Shown here: piece after piece, positions 45,334 through 54,152 of the stretch
How the letters are laid out: the number at the start of each line of letters is the position of its first letter
Numbering within the stretch: position 1 is the first letter of the stretch
Assembly: GCF_016900875.1 (NCBI RefSeq)
Contig: NZ_JAFEUM010000004.1
Location: 124,001-188,000, forward strand
DNA: 64,000 bases
DNA from: Vibrio ulleungensis
Lineage (GTDB): Bacteria > Pseudomonadota > Gammaproteobacteria > Enterobacterales > Vibrionaceae
Direction of reading: 5' to 3'
The notes under the pieces: generated by a model
The model's database searches: none
What the model was told of the DNA's origin: nothing
Seen by the model: the letters and a program-made list of their open reading frames with translations, nothing else
Position numbers and translations under genes: made by a program

Positions 45334-45344
45334 GTCAAAATGAC
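45334..45344 (-). promoter_or_regulatory. Single NorR-like site upstream of norR
   Basis: GTCAAAATGAC fits GT-N7-AC, 22-32 bases upstream of the norR start. Its position suits autorepression by NorR. No sigma-54 element with correct spacing is seen beside it. Confidence 0.55.
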
Positions 45345-45427
45345 ACAATTGTAGCATGCCAACTTGCCCAATCTTAGCAATTCATACATTCGTAACTAAT
45401 TTGCAAGGACATTCGATAGCGAAACGA

Positions 45428-46351
45428 TTAGTCCGAACCAGTGTCGGTAAGAAGTCGATTTGTTTCCGCTCGTTCAATTTCACGGCGTAACCAAATGTGC
45501 GCGGTTTCATTCGTCCTGCTTGGGTGCCAAATCATCGCCACATCTACAGTAAACTTGTCCGCAGGAGAAGAAACCTTTTTCAAGTTATAATGCGCACCAA
45601 ATAGGCCATGAATGGTGTGGCTAGACAAACAGACATATTCACTGTCTTCAACAACCGCAAGCATCTCTACAAAACCCGCTGCGCTGCAGCGAACCAATCG
45701 TTGGCTGAGTTCCGGGAAATCAACTTCGTCCAGTGTGGTTTTTCGACTTTGCCAAGTCGAAGACACCACATGCTGCTCCTCAAAAAACTGCTCAAAAGTA
45801 ATGTAATCTTGTATTCGTGGATGATTGCGACTACACAGTACAACCAGGTTTTCTTGACTGATCACTTTGTGCTGAAGATGAGAGTGCTCAGGGGGAGTGC
45901 GGTCTATAACCAAATCGTAGCGCTGTAAACGCAAATCGCTTTCATAATCTTCGGTGAATAGCGGGTGAACTTCAATCGTAACCTGTGGCGCCTCTTTGTG
46001 AATATTACGCATTAGGATAGGGATCAGTGTGTAACTGATAAGGGAAACACACGCAATTGAGAACACCTTCTCAGACTTTTTAGGGTTAAACTCTGCTGTG
46101 GCATTGAGTGTCGAGTTAAAATTGGTTAAAGAAGCCAATAACGCTGGATAGATATCTTTAGAAAAGTTGGTCGGGTTGACTCCAGTTGGGGTGCGATGAA
46201 ATAGCGGTTCACCATACAACTCACGCAGCTTCGCTAAGGCTTTGCTGACGGCAGGTTGCGAAATATTCAACCTGAGGGCAGCCTTGGACAAACTCGATTC
46301 TTCGTATATTGCGATAAAGATAGGGATTAAATTTAACTCAGTATTTTTCAT
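45428..46351 (-). CDS. LysR-family regulator
   Basis: Start set to ATG 46351 (MKNTELNLIPIFIAIYEE); ATG 46357 two codons upstream is equally possible. About 307 residues. Helix-turn-helix SSLSKAALRLNISQPAVSKALAKLREL, then a substrate-binding domain (about 95-300). Closest style is the NahR/NodD-like group. It lies downstream of the sulfatase gene, on the same strand, with a terminator between, so it has its own promoter. Target and ligand unknown. Confidence 0.88.
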   Translation of the reverse strand: MKNTELNLIPIFIAIYEESSLSKAALRLNISQPAVSKALAKLRELYGEPLFHRTPTGVNPTNFSKDIYPALLASLTNFNSTLNATAEFNPKKSEKVFSIACVSLISYTLIPILMRNIHKEAPQVTIEVHPLFTEDYESDLRLQRYDLVIDRTPPEHSHLQHKVISQENLVVLCSRNHPRIQDYITFEQFFEEQHVVSSTWQSRKTTLDEVDFPELSQRLVRCSAAGFVEMLAVVEDSEYVCLSSHTIHGLFGAHYNLKKVSSPADKFTVDVAMIWHPSRTNETAHIWLRREIERAETNRLLTDTGSD

Positions 46352-46477
46352 GTCCATCCATAAAACAATAGGCTGCCAGATTTCGCCAACAATTGTATGC
46401 AATCTTACAATAAATCACGAATGTCATCGTTAATTTTTAGCGATAGGATCCTATTAGGTTTTGAGTTTTGTCGCCAA

Positions 46478-46505
46478 TAAAAAAGGCTCTTACGAGCCTT
46501 TAGTT
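46478..46505 (-). terminator. Intrinsic terminator of the sulfatase gene
   Basis: 8-bp stem AAAGGCTC / GAGCCTTT (46482-46489, 46494-46501); the minus strand continues with TTTTTATTG. It begins 10 bases after the sulfatase stop. Confidence 0.85.
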
Positions 46506-46514
46506 TTAGAGAGG

Positions 46515-48065
46515 TTATTTACTCGGTATTTCTTGTAGCTTCTCCATAACCTGATCGAGACTAAAGCTCGCCGCTTTTTGACTTGGTGGGAACTCTTCAA
46601 AGGTCGCTAGGAACTCCCCAACATAAGCCTGTGCAGGGACAAACATGTAGGCATGATCCAGCAACCAGTCATAGTAGGTATTTGAGGTTATATCCGCATT
46701 TTCGTACGGATCCATTCGTAAGTTAAACAGCTTAGGTAAGCGCAAAGTGACGAACGGTTCGGCCCAAATCTGCATGGTGCCAGTCGCACGTTGCTCCATG
46801 AATACCGCTTTCCAAGCGTTGTAACGCAGTGCGGCCAAATCACCATCATCAGTAAAGTAGAAGATTTCTGCACGGCGTCCCTTCTCTTCCTCTCCCATCA
46901 GATAAGGCAAGAAGTTATACCCGTCTAGGTGAATTTTAAAGTCTTTGCCATTAGCGTTATAGCCTTTAAGCAATTTGTCTTTAATTTGGTCATCACCTGC
47001 GGCAGCAACGAAGGTCGGCATCCAATCCATGTGGTGCATAATTTCATTAGAGACAACGCCGGCTTCGATTTTACCTGGCCACTTAACCATAGCGGGTACC
47101 CTATACGCCCCTTCCCAGTTGGTGTTTTTCTCACCGCGGAACGGGGTGGTACCAGCGTCTGGCCACGAATTCATATGAGGCCCATTATCGGTCGAGTAGA
47201 ACACGATGGTATTGTCCTCTATGCCCAGTTTATCAACCGTGTCTAGTAATACACCGACATGGCGATCATGTTCCATCATACCGTCAGCATAATTACTGAT
47301 CCCTGAAGCTCCTTGCTGTTCTTCATTGACGTGGGTTCTAAAATGCATCCGTGTTGCGTTCCACCATACAAAGAAAGGCTTGTCCGCTTGAACCGCTCGT
47401 TCAATAAAGTTGACCGCTGCTTCTAGAGTTTCCTCATCCACCGTCTCCATGCGCTTCTTAGTCAATGGCCCAGTATCTTCTATCTTTCCATCGGCGAAAG
47501 ATTTAATTACACCACGTGGCCCAAATTTTTTGCGAAATTCTGGGTCTTTTGGATAGTCGATATTCTCAGGTTCTTCTTCGGCGTTTAGGTGATAAAGATT
47601 ACCAAAAAACTCATCGAAACCGTGGTTGGTTGGCAAGAACTCATCTTTATCGCCAAGGTGGTTCTTACCAAATTGACCCGTCATGTAGCCCATAGGTTTG
47701 AGCATTTCTGCAATTGTGGCGTCTTTAGCTTGCAAACCAAGATCGGCCCCAGGCAGCCCCACTTTACTCAAACCAGTCCGTAAAACACTTTGACCAGTAA
47801 TGAAGGTAGAACGCCCAGCTGTACAAGACTGCTCAGCGTAGTAGTCGGTGAACATCATCCCTTCTTCTGCAATGCTATCGATATTTGGGGTTTTGTACCC
47901 CATCAATCCGAAGGTATAGGCGCTGATATTAGTTTGACCGATATCGTCTCCCCATATCACCAATATGTTAGGCTTCTCGGCAGCAACAGCGTTAGCCGCC
48001 ACCCCTCCTAGCATTCCTGCGAGCAGCGTGAGTCGCAATGCACTTCTTTTGGTGCTTTTAAACAT
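46515..48065 (-). CDS. Periplasmic sulfatase (formylglycine type)
   Basis: 516 residues. Signal peptide ends near AVAAE; metal Asp pair in VIWGDDIGQTN (D40, D41); formylglycine motif SCTAGRS with Cys81, fitting C-x-A-x-R rather than the common C-x-P-x-R; GKNHLGD, YSTDNGPH and TPFRGEKNTNWEGAYRVP further down. It needs a formylglycine-forming enzyme or anSME, which is not in this window. It would remove sulfate from an ester, perhaps of algal polysaccharide. Substrate unknown. Confidence 0.92.
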   Translation of the reverse strand: MFKSTKRSALRLTLLAGMLGGVAANAVAAEKPNILVIWGDDIGQTNISAYTFGLMGYKTPNIDSIAEEGMMFTDYYAEQSCTAGRSTFITGQSVLRTGLSKVGLPGADLGLQAKDATIAEMLKPMGYMTGQFGKNHLGDKDEFLPTNHGFDEFFGNLYHLNAEEEPENIDYPKDPEFRKKFGPRGVIKSFADGKIEDTGPLTKKRMETVDEETLEAAVNFIERAVQADKPFFVWWNATRMHFRTHVNEEQQGASGISNYADGMMEHDRHVGVLLDTVDKLGIEDNTIVFYSTDNGPHMNSWPDAGTTPFRGEKNTNWEGAYRVPAMVKWPGKIEAGVVSNEIMHHMDWMPTFVAAAGDDQIKDKLLKGYNANGKDFKIHLDGYNFLPYLMGEEEKGRRAEIFYFTDDGDLAALRYNAWKAVFMEQRATGTMQIWAEPFVTLRLPKLFNLRMDPYENADITSNTYYDWLLDHAYMFVPAQAYVGEFLATFEEFPPSQKAASFSLDQVMEKLQEIPSK

Positions 48066-48445
48066 TGTTTATCTCTCCTTGAACAATTTAAGCCAGTCAG
48101 CGTTGTGTTTCTCCTACTAACATATAGCTCAAGAAATCGACAATTGTTAAAAATCCCACCAAAACTTAAGTAAATTGCAGTCGGGTCATGGATTATTTTG
48201 GATTGCCCCGTAGGGTTATGAAAAAGGGTGTGTTGTGACTTATTAAAGCACCTAGCCTTTCTGTTGACGACGTCAATTCTAAACAGGCAGTGGCAAAGGT
48301 TGGTCAGGGCAAAGCGATTCGAGTCACAATTAGCGAGATGTAAAGGGGACGGATGAACAATGGCAAGGAAAAGCAGTGACAGGGGGAAATGGATGCACAG
48401 TGATTGAAAAAGTCTATTTAATCACTGTGCAAAAACGGCTAATTA
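48066..48445. repeat. Intergenic region with two dyads
   Basis: 380 bases, no gene. Holds the 13-bp palindrome TTGACG-A-CGTCAA (48264-48276) and a 12-bp inverted repeat TGCACAGTGATT (48394-48405) with complement (48420-48431) and 14-base loop. The latter may end transcripts of the acetyltransferase gene, although its U-tract is missing. Confidence 0.5.
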
Positions 48446-49006
48446 TCAGCTGTTATCAATGGCTTTAATTACCTTACAAGGGTTCCCTGCGGCAACCATG
48501 TTGGCTGGAACGTCTTTTGTCACAACACTTCCTGCGCCAATAACACTGTTATCACCGATGCGGACTCCAGGGCAAATTATTGCGCCGCCACCAATCCACA
48601 CGTTGTCGCCTATGTGAATTTCAGTACCAAACTCAACCCCTTCGTCGACACGACCTACTTTCTCAAGCGGATGCCCAGCGGTATAAATTTGAACATTAGG
48701 TGCAAGCATGACATTGTCGCCAATGTACACTCTCGCGACATCTAAAATGACACAGTTGAAATTGGCGTAGAAGTTTTTCCCGGCGATGATATTACTGCCA
48801 TAGTCACACCGAAAGGGTGGCTCTAGATAAGCATTATCGTTTTCAGGCAGAAGTTCATCTATTGCTGCACGCCAGCTCTTAGTGTTGGGGATACTGTCAT
48901 TTAACACTTGCAGAGTACGACGACAACGGATGCGTTCACTGTATAACTCTTTATCCCAGGCTAGATAGGGCTCTCCAGCCAGCATTTTTTCTTTTTCGGT
49001 CTTCAT
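48446..49006 (-). CDS. Sugar O-acetyltransferase (Maa/LacA-like)
   Basis: 186 residues. N-terminal maltose acetyltransferase helix (KMLAGEPYLAWDKELYSERIR) and a left-handed beta-helix of hexapeptide repeats with NCVILDVARVYIGDNVMLAPNVQIYTAGHPL, catalytic His in AGHPL, and GGGAIICPGVRIGDNSVIGAGSVVTKDVPANMVAAGNPCKVI. Uses acetyl-CoA to acetylate a sugar in the cytoplasm. Stands alone, ATG start. Confidence 0.93.
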   Translation of the reverse strand: MKTEKEKMLAGEPYLAWDKELYSERIRCRRTLQVLNDSIPNTKSWRAAIDELLPENDNAYLEPPFRCDYGSNIIAGKNFYANFNCVILDVARVYIGDNVMLAPNVQIYTAGHPLEKVGRVDEGVEFGTEIHIGDNVWIGGGAIICPGVRIGDNSVIGAGSVVTKDVPANMVAAGNPCKVIKAIDNS

Positions 49007-49596
49007 TGAGTTACTCCCAAATTATTAGGAGCAAGTTTACATAACATACTAATCAAATAAGCTAGTCGAAATCAAAAAAACAACTAATGCAACCGACGTC
49101 GTCTTGCGAACAAAGTAGCTGCTAGTTATTCCAACGAAATAGGTATTTTTTCTCATTGGTTTCTGTATGTTCGTAGATGGCTTTCAGAAACAGCTTCTGT
49201 ATTCTGTTGCGTTTAATTCTTCTATACATATCTTGCTAATTACTCGTGTGAAATAAGATAAACTAACTACACTTTCCAATCACGGCTACTGTATCTTTCG
49301 CCGCAAAAAATGCGTTCCCATTCGCAGGAATACCTGCTCATTCGAGAAATATTATGTTCTCTAGATCGAGCCATCAACAGCGAACATGTAATAATTGCCA
49401 TTGATATCACGATAGTTATTTAAGAACTTCAGCACTTGTAACACATTGTTTTAAAATGTTTTTTAAAGCATGACAATGAAATAAAGACAAAAAAGCAGCT
49501 GCACAATGCAGCTGCTTATATTGTCGAATAATAGGGGAGCGCGATGACCTTACGTTAAGGGACAGAAAACGTGTTTGTGGTGCTCCCAAAAGTGTA
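49007..49596. other. Gene-poor region between acetyltransferase and glycine-zipper genes
   Basis: 590 bases. The left part presumably carries the acetyltransferase promoter; the right part has the terminator at 49488-49517. I see no frame with a believable RBS and no strong repeat in the rest. Confidence 0.5.
49488..49517 (-). terminator. Intrinsic terminator of the glycine-zipper gene
   Basis: 10-bp stem AAGCAGCTGC / GCAGCTGCTT (49493-49502, 49508-49517), followed on the minus strand by TTTTGTC. It lies about 80 bases after the stop codon of the gene. Confidence 0.78.
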
Positions 49597-50034
49597 TCAG
49601 TTCAGCGGCTGATACCCTCTTCCACTCATACAATTTCTCATTAGATCATCGCGCTCTTTTTGGTTTTGACTGGCCGCGGCATTTTTTGAGCCTCGACCAC
49701 TTAGTATCCCAACGGTGGTACCGATAGCGGCACCTTTTTTAGCGGCTTCAGAGCCAGAGTTACCAGAAATCGAGCCTGCAGCTGCACCTGCTGCTGCGCC
49801 TCTTGCACCGCGTTTAACCCCCTGCTCTACCGCGCCTGCGCCTTCGTTATTACCCACATTGTCAAGCATGGCTTCACACTGTCGATAATCCACGGAGAAC
49901 TCAGACTGGTCATATTGAGACTCGTCAAATAGAATGTTATGAGCAAATGCCGTATTAGGCAGTGCTAACAAACCTGCAAGACTAAGAGCAATGGATAGGT
50001 TTGAAGTTAAACGTCGTGAATGGGAGCGATTCAT
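49597..50034 (-). CDS. Glycine-zipper periplasmic/outer-membrane protein
   Basis: 145 residues. Signal peptide ends near TAFAHN; then one Cys in YRQCEAMLD; a long Gly/Ala zipper (about 64-112; GVKRGARGAAAGAAAG and EAAKKGAAIGTTVGILSGRG) typical of YMGG/DUF-type glycine zippers; a second Cys in NCMSGRGY near the end. Such proteins associate with membranes; function unknown. The Cys pair could form a disulfide. Confidence 0.82.
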   Translation of the reverse strand: MNRSHSRRLTSNLSIALSLAGLLALPNTAFAHNILFDESQYDQSEFSVDYRQCEAMLDNVGNNEGAGAVEQGVKRGARGAAAGAAAGSISGNSGSEAAKKGAAIGTTVGILSGRGSKNAAASQNQKERDDLMRNCMSGRGYQPLN

Positions 50035-50101
50035 GGTATTTCCTCAAAAGAATGCAACTCCGTCTGCTGTGAAAACTAAATAATGTTGAGATTACGTCAA
50101 A

Positions 50102-50779
50102 TTAGAATTGGTATGCGATACCAAGTGTCCAAATGCTGTCAGATTCGATGGTTGCACCATCAAACACACCGTTGTTATCGTAGTATGTGTACTTAACATA
50201 TGGAGTCCAGTCGTCAAAGCTCATGCCCATGATCACTTCATGTTCGTGAGTAGAGTAATCCTCTTGAGACAGGTCAGAAATACCCTCTACTTGCTCGTAG
50301 GTGTACTTATAGTCAATGAAAACCTGACCGAAATTCATATGCGTACCAGCGTAAATGCTGCCTGTGCCAATATCAGAGTCGATATCAGAATACGCCGAAT
50401 CCGTGATGCTTGAGCGGTTGTAACCCAATCCGCCAAACACGTTGAAGTTAGAATGAGCTTGATAAATGACAGTTGCTTCTAGAAATGCTTCTTCAGCTTC
50501 ATCCCATTTACCCACTTCACCATATAGGTTCATATCCCATTGGTCAGTGATTGAAAAGTCGTGTCCGTAACCTGCTGCCAACCATCCTTGGTCATCCATG
50601 CCAATGAATACATTGCCATTTTCGGAAGTGTTGATGTTTGCGCCAACTTCTGTTGCGTAAACACCTTCTTTAGTAGCGTTAGAATCTACTTGCTGCTCTA
50701 GGTAAACTGAAGTCGATGCTGCCATCGCGCCAGTAGTGAAAAGGGCTGCTGTTGCTACTGTAAGAGTTTTTAGTTTCAT
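50102..50779 (-). CDS. Small outer-membrane beta-barrel (KdgM-like porin)
   Basis: 225 residues. Signal peptide MKLKTLTVATAALFTTGAMA; the rest alternates in strands with aromatic girdles and ends WTLGIAYQF, a Bam-recognised C-terminal Phe. Size and strand pattern (about 12 strands) resemble KdgM/NanC oligosaccharide porins, but this is not certain. It would pass acidic oligosaccharides across the outer membrane. The ribosome-binding site TAGAGAA is inside a perfect 10-bp inverted repeat with a segment 44 bases upstream. Confidence 0.75.
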   Translation of the reverse strand: MKLKTLTVATAALFTTGAMAASTSVYLEQQVDSNATKEGVYATEVGANINTSENGNVFIGMDDQGWLAAGYGHDFSITDQWDMNLYGEVGKWDEAEEAFLEATVIYQAHSNFNVFGGLGYNRSSITDSAYSDIDSDIGTGSIYAGTHMNFGQVFIDYKYTYEQVEGISDLSQEDYSTHEHEVIMGMSFDDWTPYVKYTYYDNNGVFDGATIESDSIWTLGIAYQF

Positions 50780-50783
50780 TGTA

Positions 50784-50837
50784 ATTCTCTACAATTGGTT
50801 GGTGAGCGCTGATTATGGCGTTACCACTGTAGAGAAT
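50784..50837 (-). promoter_or_regulatory. Inverted repeat that could hide the porin ribosome-binding site
   Basis: ATTCTCTACA on the plus strand (50784-50793) pairs exactly with TGTAGAGAAT (50828-50837). In the minus-strand leader this would pair the Shine-Dalgarno TAGAGAA with an upstream arm across a 34-base loop. A TATATT -10-like box overlaps the far arm, so the arm may not be fully transcribed. Alternative: a LysR operator. Confidence 0.5.
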
Positions 50838-50869
50838 ATATACGCTGGACTTTGGTTGAGATATAAATG

Positions 50870-51715
50870 CTATTTATATGTTCGACCTGTAATTGCTTCA
50901 ACTATTTCCTTACGTTTGGCTTTATGGAATGGATCGCTGGCGTAGCGACGGTGGTAAAGCATACTCAAGGGAATGGGTTTTACACCAAAAGGAATCTCAT
51001 GAATGTTTAATCCTAATCGTGGTGCAAAGGTTTCAGCAAATGAGCGGGTGGTCGATCCTATATAGTCGGTGATTGCCGCAAGGCCGATCATACTGGCAAG
51101 GGATTCTGTCTCGATAGACACCTTTCGCGGTTCAATGGGTTCATTCGCAATATGTTCAAGCGTTCCCATGTTGTTGCGTCGAATTTTCAGTGCGATATGC
51201 CTTTCTGCAAAGTATTGCTCGCGCGTCATCGTATCGCCAATGCGAGGATGGTCTTTACGAGTCACGCACACTCCGTCTTCTTGATAAATTTCCTCCACAA
51301 TAACCGACTGCTTGCGAGTCACCATGGCATCAATCACTAAATCCACTTTTTGTGTATTAAGATCATCAATCACTTCTTGCTCGTTAAGAGGAGTGACGAC
51401 CGTATGCATTTGCTCTATGTGGCTGACTTTATGGAGCACTACTTCACTGCAATAGAGGTTAATCTGCTCTTGCTTTTGCTCCACAGTTTCAAGCACAGAC
51501 ATTGGCGACTGAATTTTATTGGCAAGAGCTACCGCGGCGCCTGTAGGTGCAATACCCCGCCCTTCTCTAACATAGAGGGACTTTCCAACAACGGCTTCCA
51601 AACGCTTTAATGAGGCACTAACAGCCGGCTGAGAAACATCGAGCTCTTCAGCAGCAAGTGTAATTGAACGATTTTTATACACTGACAGAAACGTTGTTAA
51701 CAGATTGAGATCCAT
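50870..51715 (-). CDS. LysR-family regulator
   Basis: 281 residues. Helix-turn-helix RSITLAAEELDVSQPAVSASLKRLEAVVG; substrate-binding domain about 88-275. It lies between the small porin (90 bases downstream, same strand) and the divergent TRAP operon (491 bases away), so either could be its target. Ligand unknown. It ends with a basic KAKRKEIVEAI segment. Confidence 0.88.
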   Translation of the reverse strand: MDLNLLTTFLSVYKNRSITLAAEELDVSQPAVSASLKRLEAVVGKSLYVREGRGIAPTGAAVALANKIQSPMSVLETVEQKQEQINLYCSEVVLHKVSHIEQMHTVVTPLNEQEVIDDLNTQKVDLVIDAMVTRKQSVIVEEIYQEDGVCVTRKDHPRIGDTMTREQYFAERHIALKIRRNNMGTLEHIANEPIEPRKVSIETESLASMIGLAAITDYIGSTTRSFAETFAPRLGLNIHEIPFGVKPIPLSMLYHRRYASDPFHKAKRKEIVEAITGRTYK

Positions 51716-52206
51716 AGTATTAATCCGAAATGGTCTTATAGGTTTACTATACCTAATCTAATGATTAGAAGGCAGCGCAGTTCACAATTTTAGGTTTTAT
51801 ATTGAAAAGCATTGTTTATTGATTTGCGCATTTTCGCTCAAAACATTGGTTAATCAAGACAGTTTAGCAAAGCGCACTTTTAACAAAAAGGCAACAAAAC
51901 ACCTGTAGAGTACTCTTTTCCGCTCACCTAGCCATCTCGTATCAAATAACAATAAACGAGCATAAGCGACCAATAATGACCATGCATTGGTCAGTAAATT
52001 GCTCACTGCTACTGCGATTTATACGCTTTCCACCGCCTCAAACGATTGCAACGGTTAACCAAAATGTTACATTATGATAACTATTTCACAGAATTGAACA
52101 AATAAGCTGTTAGTGTAATAGCCAACGTTCAAACGAGCCAATATTGTGTTCGTTCGAAACAAAATCGACATTGTATGTCATTTTAAACTCAAATCACTAA
52201 TGGGTA
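51716..52206. promoter_or_regulatory. Divergent region LysR / TRAP operon
   Basis: 491 bases, AT-rich, no gene. It should carry the LysR gene promoter and the TRAP promoter. I found no sigma-54 element or clear CRP site here. Confidence 0.45.
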
Positions 52207-52773
52207 ATGGAGTATCTAACACGTATGTTCAAGCAGTTAGAGAGCGCGCTTAACATCATTAATAAGCCAATTGCAGCCGTCACATCGCAATTAGCGGGCC
52301 TGTTATTATTTGCGATGACAGTGATTGTTCTAATACAAATTGCATTTCGCTATGTGCTAAACATGCCGCTCAGTTGGACTGACGAATCGTCTCGATTTTT
52401 GATGATCTATATGACCTACTTGTGCCTACCCATCATCTACCTAGATGATCGCAATATCGCGATGACATTTATTACCGACAAACTGCAAGGCACACGCCTA
52501 TACGAGTTGTTAATGCTATTCGCACACTTGACCGCTTTAATACTGTTTGGCTTTTGGATTTATTTTGGTTTGGCGTTCTTAAAAAGCGGCTCAGTTATGG
52601 CCGACAGCCTGCCGATTCCTATGTATGTCGTGTACGCGGTGCCACCTGTCATGCTGGCAGTGTCCTGTTCGTTTGCTCTACAAAAGCTATTTGGGTCCAT
52701 TCATCGACTTTTTGCCCCAAAAGCGAGCGAGCCCAAATCATCTGCTCCAAACTCCACCTCTCACGGTAAATAG
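52207..52773 (+). CDS. TRAP transporter small membrane subunit (DctQ type)
   Basis: 188 residues, four membrane helices (about 27-50, 63-81, 102-122, 138-160). Conserved FRYVLNMPLSWTDESSRFLMIYMTYL is typical of DctQ. The start could be ATG 52207 or 52225; neither has an ideal RBS. Operon with DctM (9-base gap) and DctP. Confidence 0.9.
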   Translation: MEYLTRMFKQLESALNIINKPIAAVTSQLAGLLLFAMTVIVLIQIAFRYVLNMPLSWTDESSRFLMIYMTYLCLPIIYLDDRNIAMTFITDKLQGTRLYELLMLFAHLTALILFGFWIYFGLAFLKSGSVMADSLPIPMYVVYAVPPVMLAVSCSFALQKLFGSIHRLFAPKASEPKSSAPNSTSHGK

Positions 52774-52782
52774 GACATTATC

Positions 52783-54075
52783 ATGGTTTCCCCGATTTTT
52801 CTTTTCTACTTTTTGACCTTCTTACTGATTGGTGTTCCGGTTTTATTCGCGTTAGGTCTGTCCCCCATCATAACCTTTGTTCAAAATGACCAAGTGATGT
52901 TCATCAACATGCTTTACCAAAGGCTCTACGCAGGGCTAGACAACTTTTTACTGCTCGCCTTACCCTTTTTTATGCTAGCTGGTGAATGCATGTCTTCCGG
53001 AGGGATCACCCCAAGGATAGTGTCTTTTGCTCAAACACGAGTACAGCATTTACGAGGTGGGCTTGGCCATGTCGTTATTTTAGCGTCGACTCTGTTTGGT
53101 GCTTTAACGGGTTCAGCCGTGGCAGCAACATCTGCCATTGGTAATATGCTAATTCCAGAAATGACAAAATATCGATACGACCGATCTTATTCTGCAGCAC
53201 TTACGGCCGCCGCAACGGTGTTAGGCAATGTCATCCCACCGTCTGGCATTATGTTGATCTACGCATTTGTCATGAACACCTCCGTCGCTGCCATGTTTAT
53301 CGCAGGCATTGTGCCAGGGATCATATTTTGCGTTGGCTTAATGGTGGTAAATCGTTTTCAAATAAGACACTACCCCGATATTCAACCTATGCCACGAGCC
53401 AACAATTTAGAGAGAAGTAAAAGTCTCAAAATGGCGATCCTGCCTCTAATGACTCCGGTCATTATTTTGGGCGGTATTTATGGAGGTATCTTCACACCCA
53501 CTGAGGCTGCTGCGGTTGCGGTCGCCTATGCCATTTTCTTATCGGTGTATGTGTTAAAAGTGACCAATATTAAAGCGACCTATGCACTATTTGCCAAGGT
53601 CGCGGTAAATGCTGCAGCCGTGCTTATTATTGTTGCAGCAGCAAGTGGATTTGCGTCGGCCATTAGCTTTTCGGGCATTTCGAATGACATAACGAAGTTT
53701 ATTGGCGAAATCACAACAGACCCGCTGATACTGTTTTTGATCGTCAATCTCTTTTTATTCGTGGTAGGGATGTTCTTGGACGCTGGCCCCGCGATCCTAA
53801 TTTTTGCTCCCATCATTGGCCCTATAATGATTAATGCAGGTATTGATCCGGTTCATTTTGGCGTTGTGATGTGCATAAACCTCTCGATTGGGCTCGCGAC
53901 ACCACCAATGGGTTTGGTGCTGTTTGTTGCCTCTGGGGTGTCTGGCATGCCACTGCAAAAAATCTCTCGCGCCATCATTCCCTTTATCGCGATCGAGTTT
54001 GTCATCATCTTTCTAATTTCAATTTTTCCAGAGTTGGTCATTGGGTTACCGAAACTGCTTGGCGTAATGCAATAG
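52783..54075 (+). CDS. TRAP transporter large membrane subunit (DctM type)
   Basis: 430 residues with about twelve helices. FLLLALPFFMLAGECMSSGGIT and GALTGSAVAATSAIGNMLIPEM, plus the late SIGLATPPMGLVLFVASGVSG, are DctM landmarks. It is the sodium-coupled translocation subunit. Middle gene of dctQ-dctM-dctP. Confidence 0.95.
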   Translation: MVSPIFLFYFLTFLLIGVPVLFALGLSPIITFVQNDQVMFINMLYQRLYAGLDNFLLLALPFFMLAGECMSSGGITPRIVSFAQTRVQHLRGGLGHVVILASTLFGALTGSAVAATSAIGNMLIPEMTKYRYDRSYSAALTAAATVLGNVIPPSGIMLIYAFVMNTSVAAMFIAGIVPGIIFCVGLMVVNRFQIRHYPDIQPMPRANNLERSKSLKMAILPLMTPVIILGGIYGGIFTPTEAAAVAVAYAIFLSVYVLKVTNIKATYALFAKVAVNAAAVLIIVAAASGFASAISFSGISNDITKFIGEITTDPLILFLIVNLFLFVVGMFLDAGPAILIFAPIIGPIMINAGIDPVHFGVVMCINLSIGLATPPMGLVLFVASGVSGMPLQKISRAIIPFIAIEFVIIFLISIFPELVIGLPKLLGVMQ

Positions 54076-54152
54076 CTTTGCTCCAAACAAGTGCAACCCA
54101 AAAACCAGCCATAACAATAACGTGAAACCACCCCTTAAAAGGAACTTAAACA

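Noticed and set aside
45345..45375. Sigma-54 promoter upstream of norR
   Set aside because: The GC and CC elements are one base off the required spacing.
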